A stretch of 64,000 bases of DNA from positions 5,802,001 through 5,866,000 of the forward strand of contig JAYJMM010000036.1 in the NCBI GenBank assembly GCA_037349105.1, read 5' to 3'. Made by a program: the position numbers and the translations under genes. Shown here in pieces: positions 31,657 through 44,069 of this stretch; position 1 is the stretch's first letter, and every line of letters starts with the position of its first letter. The DNA comes from Limnomonas spitsbergensis. Its lineage: Eukaryota; Chlorophyta; Chlorophyceae; Chlamydomonadales. The notes below the pieces were generated by a model that worked only from the letters and a program-made list of their open reading frames with translations, was not told the origin of the DNA and made no database searches.

Positions 31657-34600
31657 CCCCCGTCGTCACATGCTTGGCCAGGTGGCTGGTCCAAATCGGG
31701 GAAGCTCATCACAAGGTTAAGCAAGTTCTTGGGCGTAACATGGCGACTGACAGATCAAGTAGCGCACATCAATGCTCGAGTCCGAGCAGGCATCCTTTCC
31801 GATTACTTTGCGCCATATCGCAACAAGGTATGTCATGTTGGTTTTCAGACTGTGATTTGGGAAATAATGAAGGGGCGGTATACGTAAGAAAGAAAGAAAA
31901 TGTGTCTGGTGATGTGATTGATGTCAGAACAAGCTGATATGTTTCGCCTTACTCAAGGGTTGGGCTAAGGTGCAACATGTTGGGGGATAACGCAGGGATG
32001 AGTATGCTGTCAAGGGGTCGGGTCTGAGAGGGAGGGGTAGGGGTCGATAGTTTTGGTCCGAGAGGTAGGAGACATGGATGTTGAGGTCAATTTTTTTTAA
32101 TTTCATAATTTCATTGGCTCTTGCAGGAAAACAAGAACAAAATCCCCCAGAGCAGCGTTGACGCCGCAACAGCGTTTTGGCTCAGCAACTCTCAAGTTTC
32201 TTCTAACACGAAGGACACCCGGAGGAGTACGGAGGATAAGCTATGGCACCCAATTCACACTATCAAGGAGACCAGTGCCGTACTCTATCAGACGTTCAAG
32301 GCTGAAAACATCGGATTGAAGATGGGGTTCAAGATTTTCAACTCCTGCCGTCCATTTAACGTGAAGACACTCCATGTACGTTGTAGTTCAAGAGCTAGGA
32401 TTCCACTATCCCTGTTTTGGTGTTTATGTTACTGTATACATAAGAGGTCTATGATTATTGAGCTGACTGCATCATGTTTGGCCACGCATGTTGTACACTA
32501 CCAGACATGATGCATCCCTGCCTCCTATTGCTATGTCACACTACCCCCTCTTTCCCCCCATCCTGCTCCCCCTCCCCCTTCCCCGCCCCCCCTCCTGCTC
32601 TCCCTCCTGCCCCCCCTCCCCCTCCTGCTCCCTCTCCCAATCCTGCCCCCCCCCCCCCCCTCCCCCCCTACTGCCTACCCTCCCCCTCCTGCTCCCCCTT
32701 CCATTTCTGCTCTCCCCCCCCCCCTGTCACCTCCCTCTCCCTCTCCCGCTCCCCCTCTTCATCCTCCTCCCCCCCCCCCCCCCCCCCTCCAGGTCTCCCT
32801 CCTCCTCCTGCTCCCCCACCTGCTCTCCCTCCCCCTCTTGCCCCCCCTCCCCCTCCTGCACCAACTCCAGCTCTCGCTTATGCTTCCCCCCTGACGCTCA
32901 CGCTCCCCCTCCCCCTCCCCCTCCCGCTCCCTTTCCCCCTCCCCCTCCCCCTCCCCCTCCCCTTACCCTTCCCCCTCCCGCTCCCGATCCTCAACCCGCC
33001 CCACCTGCTGCTCCTGTTCCCCCTCTTCCTCCTCTCGCTCCCGATCCCCAGCCCGCTCTCCCTGCTGTTTCTGTTCCCCCTCCCACTCCCCTTCCTCCTC
33101 CCGCTCCTGATCCCCAGCCCGCCCCCCCTGCTGCTCCTGTTCCCCCTCCTCATCCCCTTCCTTCTCCCGCTCACGATCCCCAGCCTGCTCCCCCTGCTGC
33201 TCCTGTTCTGACATGATGCAGCCATGGCACCTGCTGTTACGCACCTGATTTATTCATTATTTTCGTGTAGGGTTATGTTCGCACCACCTGTACATGTGTC
33301 AAGTGCATGAATGTCGATTTCATGGTTCGAGCTCTCTCCTTGAACCTGGGCTTTTTCTCTGGAGACTTTAAGAAGAGCCTTGTGGAACGCCTGGTAGCGG
33401 TCAACGCCTCAGATTGCTGCTTCACACTGGATGTACTTCCGAAGACGGCCTGTGTCTCCTCTCGCACAGTCTTGGCTGCATGCTTGTGTGAAAGACCTCC
33501 TCCCCCTCTCTCGGACACTGTCGTCAACGGGGAAGTGCTAAAATTCCACAAGATGGCTTGCCTAGATGGCTCTTGTAAAGAATGTGGGATACAAGTCTTG
33601 CCTTGGGAGTTGCGGGAGGACCCGGAGGTCAGTTCTGCCTCAGTTTTCGCACTGTTTGATGAAGATCCTGCTAAATTGTGGGATTGATGACCCATGTGCC
33701 TGAATGGGATAATCCCAGCTCCTTGCAACAACGCCTGGTTTTGGTCCACCACATTGAAGAGCTGTCTAAAATTGTTCCTTGCTAGGCTAGCTTTGGCTGG
33801 CAGAAGGCCTGCCAATTTTTGGCTGAAATGACTTGTGTTTGATCTTGTTTTAATTTCAGTCTCTTCTGCAATGAATATGACAAAAAACCAGCATTGATAA
33901 ACCCTTGAGCCTTAATATTTACCATTTCATCGCAGATTCAGTACCAGTCATTCCACAGAGAGGGCGTGGTGACAAAAGGTGGCGTGCAAACTAAGATCGA
34001 CTTGCACGTTGTGTCATGCCGTTTGTCCGAGATGATCGCGCGGCTCCATGGCGCATGGAAGGAGTGGGTGCTACACGATTTTCACAAGAGGTGGCAGAAG
34101 ATTCAGCAAGACAGATGCATGAAGAACTTGCAGGCAAACGAGATTTGCACTGTTGCTGATTTTGCTGAGAAGTTCCATTTTCAAGTGAGAGGGTAAAGAA
34201 AGGCTAGTTATGCTTTCATGGTTGTATCGGCAATCTATTTTCTTTCGTCATAATGTAGATGATTTATCTCCTACACATGTACTGGTATGGGTTTTGGGTA
34301 CATCGGAGATTGCAGAGGAGAAGGGTACACAAATAATGAGCATGGGATTATTACTATTTTGTCCCGGCTTACAAATTATGTAACTTTCTATGTTTTCTCT
34401 AGTTGATTCCTACCATGTCCACTGTCGCAGTATGACAACGAAGTGCAGAGCATGTATTACCAGACCAAGTCGTGCACCCTCTTCATCATCGTTGTCACCT
34501 TGCCTAAAGAGTGGTTCGTCGGCAAGGAGCGTCCTGTTATGGAGACCCATGCCTTCTGGAGCGACGACAAGGATCAAGACAACTACTTCGTGGATGTGGC

Positions 34601-37600
34601 TTACCGGAAGCTGCTACTTAATTTGAGGACGAGGCAAGTACCAAGCTATCCCAACATGTGACATCTGCCCACCTTTCCCCCCCCTCCCTCCCCATTCCAT
34701 CCACCCCATTCCTCCCCTCCTTCCCCTGTTTGGTCGCTGATAACTTGGAGGATTACTCTCAGAGTCTTGGGAATCATAGGTTGCCATCGCGCCCTTGGTC
34801 TGCTTGACAGATAATTTTAGCTCTCGGTCTTAATGGTTGGTACCGGCAATTCACACGGACATTTCAAGATCAGTATAAGGTTCATTAATAGTGCGCACTT
34901 TATGTACGGTACAGCCTACCAACCTTTTATTGCTGGAGTACCCTAAAATATGCTATGTTCAAAAAATGCCGTTCCTCCACTATCTACAGATTTCCGCTTC
35001 ATGCCAACCAAGATTTTTTGAAGTGGTACCAGTGGTCTGACAATTGCTGCAACCAATTTAAGAACAAGGAGGGCTTCTACTTGCGGACCAAGCTTCGAGC
35101 CTTGAATGTCCATGTGGAGCAGCACATGGGCGCACCAGGTCACGGCAAGGGGACGTGGGACGGCGAAGGCGGCGTCTTGAAATCTGCGGCCAAAAGAGAG
35201 CTTGTCAGGGAAAATGGACACCACCTCAGTTGTGCCAAGGTAGAACCAGCCGTCTTACAGTGATGGCCTTGTTGTCTTGTTTGGCTGGTCTCTTTCTTGC
35301 TTACAAACGCTTTTCTTACCATGCGGTGTTTCTGAACTCACGGTATCTCTGGCAGATTGCAAAAGCATCTCATGTGCACCCTGCAAGTGCTTGGGTTCAA
35401 CCACAATGACTTGTTTATACTAAAAATGATGCAAATGTGTGCAAGTTGGTGTACTGTACATACGGTACACTAAATAAGTTACAAAACTGCGAGCTGAGCT
35501 GTAATGCCTCCCCACCTTTTCTGTAGGATATTCACGAATACTGCGAGAAGAATCTTTCGAGAACGTCGATGCCAGAGAAGAAGAAGAAGGTGGGTGGGCC
35601 ATTGATATATATGCTCATGCCAGGGAAGTCACAGACATACAAAATCTGTTCGGCCGGCCAAATCGCTCTCTGTATTTTGGTCGTCTTTTTCCAGCCCCGC
35701 GAGTCATAATTTCTCTTCGGTCTCTCAAAATTTCTGACCTGAAGGTAGCTAGGACTGCCGCAGGCTTCACTAGTTCAGTGCCCTGACCTCTTTTGCTCCA
35801 ATATATCAATGTTGAAGAACCGTGTCTGCTGTGGCCGTTGTAGCCACTGTAAATAAATTAATAAGCAAACAAGTTTGTGGAAGAAGCTGTTGTTTCTGGC
35901 TGCCAGGTGGCGCGGGATTGCTTTCCTGCTGGAGGGCTATTTGTGAGCTTGCACAGACTGCTAGACACTTTTTTTCTGTGTCACCAACTACTTGTTTGGT
36001 GCCCTGTGTAAAGATTGTGTGGACGCGCTTGCGCCGCGGTGAAGCTGCGGTGAAGGGAGTGCGGGGGGTTGCTCAAGCCCCCCCGCCTGGGGCTCCGGGG
36101 GGCACCCTCCGTTGGGGATTTGGGTGCAAAAACCCCGGACCTCAGAGACATCATATGGTGCATTTATTGAATTAATTACTTCTTATACTTATAAAATGAC
36201 TGATTGGCCTAGTCAGTTTTGCCCTCACTCAGTTGAATACATGTGCTTGGCCTGGATTACAAATGTTGAATTCCTTTTATGCCATCCAGATCTCGTCTCG
36301 CACGTTCTACATCATATCTGAGGAAGAGCTGGCGGCTGCTAGGGAGGGCAAAGAGGACGTTGAAGCGTCAGCTGTGCCAGGGTCTATGTCGAGATACTGC
36401 TTTCGGTGGTGCCCTGATGGCATTCTCCAGATGAGATCTCGGAGCTGCTTTTGCATCATGTGTCAGAGCGCCAGGGGCAACATTTCCACGGAGTCTTGTC
36501 CGTTTGCGCAATACCTCGGTGCTTAGACTGAGCGCAAATCAGAGTCTGTCAGGGACGGCAACGTAAGGCAGAGAACAGCAGACGAAATCGGGCTCAACCT
36601 CTCCCGCCAACTGGGCCGACTCTCTCCGAATATTGATCGCATTGTTGCCGTCAGGTGAGATGACTATGCAAAAGGCTGGCTGAAGTGTTGATTATTAGTT
36701 TGCACTCGTTGGCTAAGAAGCTCCCTAGGTCATTCAAGGCACGAGAATGTCAGACTTCTCTCTCACTAGTTTTTACTGTCTGAGCAGTTAATAAAAAATG
36801 CCTGAGGTGTGAACAAGTGTGAAAGGTGTGCGCCGCAGGGGTGTGTGGGGTGTGGGAGCCCCCTGCCTAAGGGTCTGGGGGTCAGCGGCGCCCGGTGGAT
36901 TAAGCTCAGAAACAGTGCGTAGCTTTAAATCTCGAGATCCGCGTCCCACATGTATTTTACAACCCCACTGTTCATGTCCAATCAGGCACTGTTAAGAGCT
37001 GTGCGGCAGCCGCCGCTTCGCAGAAGTAAAATACCTCAAGGTTTATATTTCCAGTCAATTATTTTTCTACTTCTGTCGTAAATTTATTTTGCCTCTTTCA
37101 TGGCCTAAGACCTTTCATGGCCCCCCCCCCCCCAAATTGCCTCCCACTGCTTTTGCATCTGTGGCCATTCCCAGGCATGATGACCCAATCTTTGCTGAAA
37201 CGTACGACTACTTCTTGCTGAGAGTCACGGCGAACTACTCGGCACCTGGTGGTCTCCCGAAAGCTATGACAGACGACTACGGCGCAAGATTTGGCAGGAC
37301 GTCTCTGGTCCTGGAGGGTTCCTACTTTGAGCATGTTCCTAGCACCCCGTTGACAGTTGGCCCCTCAGCAGGTGTTGGTCCCTCGACGGGCACTGACTCT
37401 GATGAGGATCGTGCAGGCCCCCAGTTTCATTTGATTGCTGATAAAAAAGCTTTGGTTTGGGCACACTCAGTCGTCCTGACCAATATCAAAGTAACATCAA
37501 AGCTGCTCCCTAGACAGAAGGGCGCTGCAGCCGGCAAAGTCGTGTACATCATTACAAGCGACGAGGATGCCCGCATTGTTCGAAGCTTGAAAGGGGATGC

Positions 37601-37652
37601 CAGCGACGATGATGATGACGCATATGCCGTGGATGGTGGGGGACAGTCATAG
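31657..37652 (+). CDS. transposase-like gene, nine exons, interrupted by one in-frame TAG
   Basis: Exons: about 31680-31827, 32127-32375, 33271-33627, 33936-34184, 34431-34633 (GC donor), 34990-35239, 35527-35589, 36290-36654, 37175-37652 (TAG). All joins keep phase, giving over 770 codons. Landmarks: cysteine cluster CTCVKC and CLDGSCKECG (exon 3); FHREGVVTKGGVQTK; FWSDDKDQDNYF; WSDNCCNQFKNKEGF then GAPGHGKGTWDGEGGVLK. The Asp-x-Cys..QFK and HGKGxxDGxGGxxK blocks recall a group of RNase H-like transposase-derived proteins of algae and other eukaryotes (from memory, family name not certain). A second cysteine set (CFRWCPDG, CFCIMCQ) precedes the last exon, whose acidic tail follows a possible BAH-like region. 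The TAG at 36524-36526 suggests a recent pseudogene or readthrough. 5' exons are not found. Confidence 0.6.
32521..33212. repeat. 690-bp polypyrimidine (CCCCCTC/T) tract in an intron
   Basis: Almost uninterrupted C/T on the plus strand within the intron 32376-33270. It yields proline/leucine frames that are not genes. Mirror-symmetric stretches capable of triplex formation are likely. Confidence 0.95.
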
Positions 37653-37689
37653 CACTCTCAGACTACCAATAGGCCGTGATGTACCTGAT

Positions 37690-38250
37690 TTCTAGCTTAA
37701 ACACCTCTCCTGCCTCCCCTCCCCTCCCCTCCCCCTCTCCCCCTCCTCTTACTCCCCCTCCTCCTCCCCCTCCTGCTGTCCCTCCATTTCTCCCTCCTGC
37801 TCCTTCCCCCCCCCCTCCCCCCTCTGCTCTCCCTCCCACTCCTCCTCCCACTCCCCCTCCTTCTCCCGCTCCCCCCCCCCCCCCTCCCCCTCCTGCCCCC
37901 CCTCATGCATCTCCTCCTGCCCCCCCCTCCCTTGCTCACGCCCCCCCTCCTGCTCCCATCCCCTTCCCCGTCCCCTGTCTTCCCCCCTCCTTCTACCCCT
38001 CCCTCTCCCTCTCCCCCTCCCTCTCCCACTCTCCCTCTCCCCCTCCCTCTCCCCCTCCCGCTCTCCCTCTCCCCCTCCCGCTCTCCCTCTCCCTCCCGCT
38101 CTCCCCCTCCCCCTCTCCCCCTCCTCCTCTCCCTCTCGCCCCTCCTCCTCCTCCTGCTCCCCCCCCCCCCCTCCCGCTCCCCCCCAGCCCCTTCCCCTGC
38201 TCCCCCTCCTGCCCCCCTTCCCTCTCCTGCTCCCCCTTCCCCACCCTAGA
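37690..38250. repeat. 560-bp polypyrimidine tract
   Basis: Second C/T-only tract of the same composition, starting about 40 bp after the stop codon of the transposase-like gene. Proline-rich frames across it are artefacts. Confidence 0.95.
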
Positions 38251-38339
38251 TAAAAGTGTGGCTTGGACGAATGCCCTGCGAGTATCCTTGGAATTTCAAT
38301 GCGGAATTAGTAGTACTGTTTTTTGTGTTTGAGGTTTAC

Positions 38340-38710
38340 ATTTCTTCATAGCATGCTCTGTGCTGGTGTAAATTCCCCTACAGTAATTGGGTATTGGTTT
38401 CGCGAATGGGGAGTTTTAAGCAGCTCGATAGCAGGCTCCCTAGCTTGTGAGGGTTTCTCTAGATGATGTTTGGGATCAAGGGTTTTAAATAGCTCCATGG
38501 CAGGTTTTGTAGCGCGTACGTGTTTCCCCTTGTATCTTTGGAATTTGTACCAGTGTTTAGGAGGCTTCATGCAGCTTGTGCTGGCTTCCCCTAGAGCATC
38601 ATTGGTATTGGTACCAGCGGTGCGGGCCAGGATTTTTAGACAGCTCCATAGCAGAGGCTTCACAACTTGTGCGGGTTTCCCCTAGAGCATCATTGGTATA
38701 GGTACCAGAA
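38340..38710. repeat. degenerate tandem repeat
   Basis: Three to four units containing AGCTCCATAGCAGG, CTTGTGCGGGTTTCCCCTAG and AGCATCATTGGTATTGGTAC. The last two are closest. Confidence 0.7.
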
Positions 38711-38714
38711 ATAG

Positions 38715-39450
38715 AAGCAAGAATTTTAATTAGATGAATCTATGCATTTCAATTTAAGGGACCATTGCCTTGTTAAATTCTGTTAGTATAAGGGTCATTG
38801 GTATTATCACTTGTGGTTAGCCTGGTGTGGAATTTAAAATGATGTCTTAGTTGGCTTGGTAGCCGAGGTAATTTCCATTTAAAGCTTATGCTGGGAACGT
38901 TTATCACATCATGCTCCCCCCAAAAAGGTTGTAAGGGAATATCGTGTTTCTGTATTTGATGGCTGCTGGCATAAAATGTTGCAACCATCCAAAGATTAGT
39001 CCTCACAAGGCCAAGCGCAAGAACCACATTAAGCCAGGGCCCGCCTTACATGGCTGTCCCAGGGATTAGCGATACAACGATGGGCTGCGTTGAAAGACTC
39101 GTGCGCATTTAGAGGGGGGAAATTCAAATGGCAGTGGGGGAAGCAAAGGAGAAAAATGGGGAAGGGATCCCTAAAAGATACAAAATTGCAGCCAAGCAAA
39201 CTTGCGCCCAGCGTGCTCAAAGGTAATAGGTATATATATGTAGAGAGAGGCCCTTTACGTGGTGCCTAAGCGTCATGTGCTAGAAACAAAAGCCAATGCC
39301 ACTTCGATGCAAACGCTGGTGACTTGGCCTCGGGCACTGTGTGTTATCAAATGGAGAAGAGCATCCCTGCCTCTGAAAGCAAGAGAGAGACAAAAAGGAA
39401 AGATCTAGTCCCAAAGGAGGCATGAAAATCAGACCGTAGCAAATTTGCCC
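38715..39450. other. no gene recognised
   Basis: AT-rich then mixed sequence; no family motif, no convincing splice pairs. Confidence 0.35.
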
Positions 39451-39454
39451 CCAA

Positions 39455-39780
39455 CAAAGTCTATGACGTCCTCACCAAAAGCCAGAGCCTGTTACCCATG
39501 CCTGCCCTGGTACATCTGTGACAGTAAGTCCGTGGCGCCTTCCGGGGGGGCTGCCCAATCTCTCGCTCTCAGCCGCTCTTTCACGCTAGGGCACTGAAAA
39601 CACGAACATGAAGCGCATCCTGCACCTGTTGGCCGTGTTCTCAGCCCAGCAATGTTGGCAGTAGCGTGTGTCACGCTGCTGATCGCTGTGCCGTCCTTTA
39701 TCATCAGGTGTGCTGGCTGCTCCGAGACGTAGCCTTAAGTTATTGCACACACGGGCGCATTCGTTTTGCTAGTGCGGTTC
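39455..39780 (-). pseudogene. LINE-type retrotransposon 3' fragment
   Basis: On the minus strand a frame reads QVQDALHVRVF, matching HVEDALHACFQCP of the better preserved copy at 48650-49553. The surrounding sequence (CTTAAG, GTGCACACAC side and the CCTGCCCTGGTAC side) also aligns with that copy. The terminal Cys residues are lost. Confidence 0.55.
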
Positions 39781-40654
39781 TAAGCGTGCGATGATGTTGC
39801 ATATGTACTGTCGCGCCTGTGTCTGGGTACATCTATGCCGTCCACCCTCCTGCGGCTTTTACGCACCCCTAGCTCTGCTGTCAATCCTGGCCCATGCTAC
39901 TTGCACTGGGTTCCTGACCGATCTGGCATGGCAGCGCAGCAACTCTGCGTCGTTAGGGCGCAACCAGCCCTTTTTTCCAGCCCCAAACGGGAGCATGCCT
40001 GACGCTGCCAGGAGGTAAGCTTTGCTGAGGAGTCGGACCTGCAGCTTGGGGAGGTAATGGATGTAATGAAAATTATCAGTTTGACATGGGATGTGGCTTA
40101 AGCTGATTTGTTTGATCCACATGCATGCGTCACTGAGCCAAAGCCTCTGTGACAGGTTCACATGTGCCAAGCCAAGGGTACAATTCAGGTAAATTTCAGA
40201 TAATCAGAGGCATGACGCTGCACCTCGATCTTTGCATGTCGCTTCTTGCCCCACGCTCAGCTCATCGCTGTGGGCGCATGACGTCTCGGTATGAAAACTT
40301 CACAAGTCTGCGTCCACTTACATCTCGGTTAGAAAGACTTGACTTTAATGCCGCTTCTAAAGTCCTGGCGCCGATACCTCAAGCTCTCGATCCGCTCTGA
40401 AAGATGATGCCACGGCCCAGTGCGAACGGTGGCGCACGACATCAATAACTGTCAAGTAGGACTCTTCGAAGGTCCCTCCCTAATAATTGCGAAAACAATC
40501 GTGCTTGCCAAGTTAACTGCATGATTGAGACGCCCTGGTGTAGGGGCCAGACTCCTGCATACCGGCCAGCGAATTCGTACTCTACACACATCGATACTCC
40601 CAGACATCCAATTCACAGACATGCGGCGTCAAACATGTATCCATATCTTGATTA
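39781..40654. other. no gene recognised
   Basis: Short frames only. Confidence 0.35.
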
Positions 40655-40885
40655 ACAAGATTACATTCTAGCCAGGATGATTCGGAGACGAAATCTACCA
40701 ATCTGCCCTCGGCGAGGGCACTACCGACAAAACGGCACTTGCGAGAGTGTAGTTTAATATCAGAATCTTAATCTACATGTTCGATTATGCATTCCTGCAA
40801 GCGGGAACGGCGTTTGGTGCTGTTTCGATAACGCCCTGCGAAACCGCCGAAACCCCTGCTGCCATTCAGAAATCCACCCAAAATC
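40655..40885 (-). repeat. dispersed repeat, inverted partner of 20895-21145
   Basis: Contains CTGCCCTCGGCGAGGGCA, GGCACTTGC, CGAAACC and CTGCCATTCAGAAATCCACC in the reverse order of the other copy. Confidence 0.7.
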
Positions 40886-43620
40886 GCTCTGCAAGACAGT
40901 TATAATATGGTTAGGGCTGGTGATTTGGCTTGTGTTTCATTGTTGAATTGGTCTTCTCTGATGGAGATAGACGACCCTAGGCATTGATTTAATCGCTGCT
41001 TCAACCAAAAACTCTCTGGATGTTGAGGTCATTCTGATTTCAGTGAGGGCCCAATAGCTTTCCAAAAATTTCCAGGGATATGCCACGTACGGCTCATTCT
41101 GTGCGTGCTATTCCTGACTCAGATCATGCGGGGTTTAAGTTGTTAACGTTCGCCTAGTGGTTTCGAGTTAAGCAAGGTGATGTGAAGGAGAGTTTCTGGT
41201 TTAATCTGAGCATGAGGCGTATTATTTTTGCTGTAGCCTGGTATTTGACGGGGCTGCATTGGCTAAATATTGAGACGGGGCGTTTAGAGAAAGTTGTAAT
41301 CATGAATATAGGGAGTATGAGCTTTTCAGGATTTTCTGCCCGTTTTATACGGACCTTCGATTTATTTGAACCTTCTCTAGGGGATGTGGCCCTGAAACGG
41401 TAGATGCTTGGATATTTTGCACCCACGTCATGTTTTGTGTTTGGGGCTTATCTTCTGCACTATGGGGTCCATTCCCACGTTTCTTGCCCATGGGGGTAAC
41501 TGTTTTGCCGGTCAATGTCCTACTGTATTTAGTGTCCAAGCGTATTTAGTGCATCTTCCGGTTACGGGCATGTGACCCATGCATCAATGCTCTGCTAGGA
41601 TGTAAAAACTTCACACAAACCTGACTTGACAAGTAGGCAGTGCCAGTAACCGCAATACATCTTAAATCTTAAAAAGTACTGTTGTCAAACTTCCAGAAGG
41701 CAATGTGTCTCTGAATTTAGTCGGGCACCCTCCCTACCCCCTCCTATCCCCTCCCTTAAAACACGTCCACCTGTCCCCTCACCTCCCTTCATCACCTCTC
41801 TCTGCTTATGCTGTCGATCCCTATTTCCCCAACCGATGTGTACATCATAATCGTTGACTCCTCTGGCACTATCCATAAATACCATCCACCTCCGCCCCGC
41901 GTGAAACCCCTCCAGGTTCGTCCCTAGCACAGTCCATGTGCGTGCCATGTTTGCGGTTTTGTATCGTATCAATAGGGCCTGCTTATGGCTCAGGACCTTT
42001 GGCTGCTAATGTGCGAACGGTCTCATTGGGGTCGGGGGGGGCGTGCCCTAAAGTGAACTGTGCGCCCCTTGCCCTCCTAGTATTCTCTGGCTTCCTGTCA
42101 AATTTGGTCTCCTTCTGCATTTGGTCCCATACCAGAGGCTTCGCCTAGTGTGCTCTGGCGCAGTGATTCAGTCAGTTCAGTGGTACACCGTGAAAGTATG
42201 CCGTATTGTTTCGACTTTGGTGGCGGTGTTTGCAGCAGGTCATGAGGAGGATGGATGATGATGATGAAGCGTGCACTACCGTGCGCCCCTAGCTAGGGGG
42301 GATGCTGAGGCCTAACCGTTTCGGCCTTGTGAGCGCTTGTTCTTTGTGTGGCCTTCCTGCTTGCGCTTGAAGAACCACTCGTAATAAGCCAAGAGGTGGA
42401 GTTTTATGACATGAGGGGAACATTAAAGCTGAGATCGCTGGTGTAGGGTTTATGGAACATTTGTGTACGGTATACCAGTTATTGCTAGAACACAAAAATA
42501 AATGCACAGAATAAACTAAATAAGTCAACACTTTCTCCATGTACAAAGACTAGTTGTGATATTTGGTCAAGCCCCATGCTGACCAGGGCCTTGCTCTTTT
42601 GTTCGTGACTGAAGAGGCACGTGAGGACAAGTCCCATGCGCGTCCTTGGTGTCCAGCACTGTTTCTTAAGCTACGGTCCAGATACATCACAGCCTGCAGA
42701 CCCGGGAGGGGCCAGGAGCAGCAATATATGTTGCTTGGGCTACTGACCGAAGGTCAGGCAAAGTTTAATTTCCCTCGGCCCAGTGGTGGTCGCCCAGCGG
42801 CGAGTCACTCGATAATCTGACCTCGCAATTGCACTCACCCATCCCTGTGCGGACTGTTTACCCCCATGCACAAACCCAGTCGACCGGCAGGTACTGGATG
42901 ACATAAGGGTGCCTTCGACCTTGTAGCGTGCTTTACCTGGTTGGCACGCGACAGGTCTGACAGAGGTCTGGTGTATGCCAAAAGTAATAAACACTGGTCA
43001 GCAGTGACCAACGATCTGTTTTTAGTATGAAGCCCGCGTTAGACAACATACATTTCAAACTTTCGTGCGCGTGCGCAATGCCAGTAATCGTCTGTTCAAT
43101 GTTGCTCAGATGATTGGTTTGGAATATGACATACCAATGGCAGGGCTATTTCGGCCTGGCAACTGCTTTGTTTGTGTGGTGCCTCAACCAGCGCCAAATT
43201 CGCTAGGCTGCACTCCTATGTCGTTTTATTCATTTTTATTAGTTTTCAAATGAAAAACGACGAGGCCTCTTTCTATGAATTCCATTGGTATGGGCAGGTG
43301 GTATCGGTATTAAGGTCCCTGAGACTCAATATACCAGTACATAGTACAGTAGATGTTTGGTGTACTTGTTGAGGGCCAGTTTGTAGAGGCGCTGTGAAAT
43401 CCGATCTATTTCCTCTGGGGGGGAGGTGCCTTTTCCTTTTTGGTCCTGTTTTTCTTGCTTTCCTCTCTTTCGTTCTTTTCAAGGCTAGTCTTTTGAGAGC
43501 TGGTGTAGCTTCGGACCGCTTTCCTTTTGGGGGGCGGGGGGGGCGTAACATCCTTCCTCTTTATCTTCTTCTCTTTCTATCTTCCCTCTTGCCCTCAGCT
43601 TTCCTTTCTTCCAATCAGAC
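40886..43620. other. gene-poor stretch
   Basis: No exon chain or domain recognised on either strand in 2.7 kb. C-rich stretch at about 41725-41790. Confidence 0.35.
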
Positions 43621-43622
43621 AT

Positions 43623-43745
43623 TTGGGCGCCCACGCGCCCGAAATACTTTAAGCTGGACCCAGAGGTGTAATGGCAGTGACTCAATACGGAGGTCAATAA
43701 CATAACGCCTCTGGGCCTGCTCAAAGTTCGGCCGCGTGGGCGCCC
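43623..43745. repeat. 120-bp foldback (hairpin) element
   Basis: Left arm TTGGGCGCCCACGCGCCCGA, CTTTAAGC and CCCAGAGGTGTAATG. The right arm is its inverted counterpart (CGCCTCTGGGCC, GGCCGCGTGGGCGCCCAA). The loop is about 30 bp. Single arms occur at 13196 and 48425. Confidence 0.8.
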
Positions 43746-44069
43746 AACTTTTCAGAAGGGAGAAAAGAAGACTTTATACCGGAGGTGAGTCAGGCAGATC
43801 ACCAGAACAGGTCTCTCCTCATGATTTTGCAAACATCCTCAATCAAAAGTTTAAAACAATTCGGAGATTCGGGTTCAAAACATATTTGCGCGTCCCCGCA
43901 TATGCACGGGCAAAACTTGAGTCTGACAAGAAATGTCAACATAGGCTTGATTGTCAGTCACTCCCATAAAGCATGGCAGGGAAAGTACTCGACCCCAAAA
44001 TTACTAACCCCAAAAGTACTAAGCAACATAACTGCGGCAGCATGACACCCAGTCCGCGGTTTGACATCA

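Noticed and set aside
32474..33216. Long proline- or leucine-rich open frames
   Set aside because: They follow only from the polypyrimidine tract, are open in several frames at once and lack any motif. The same holds for 37676-38332 and 60907-61509.
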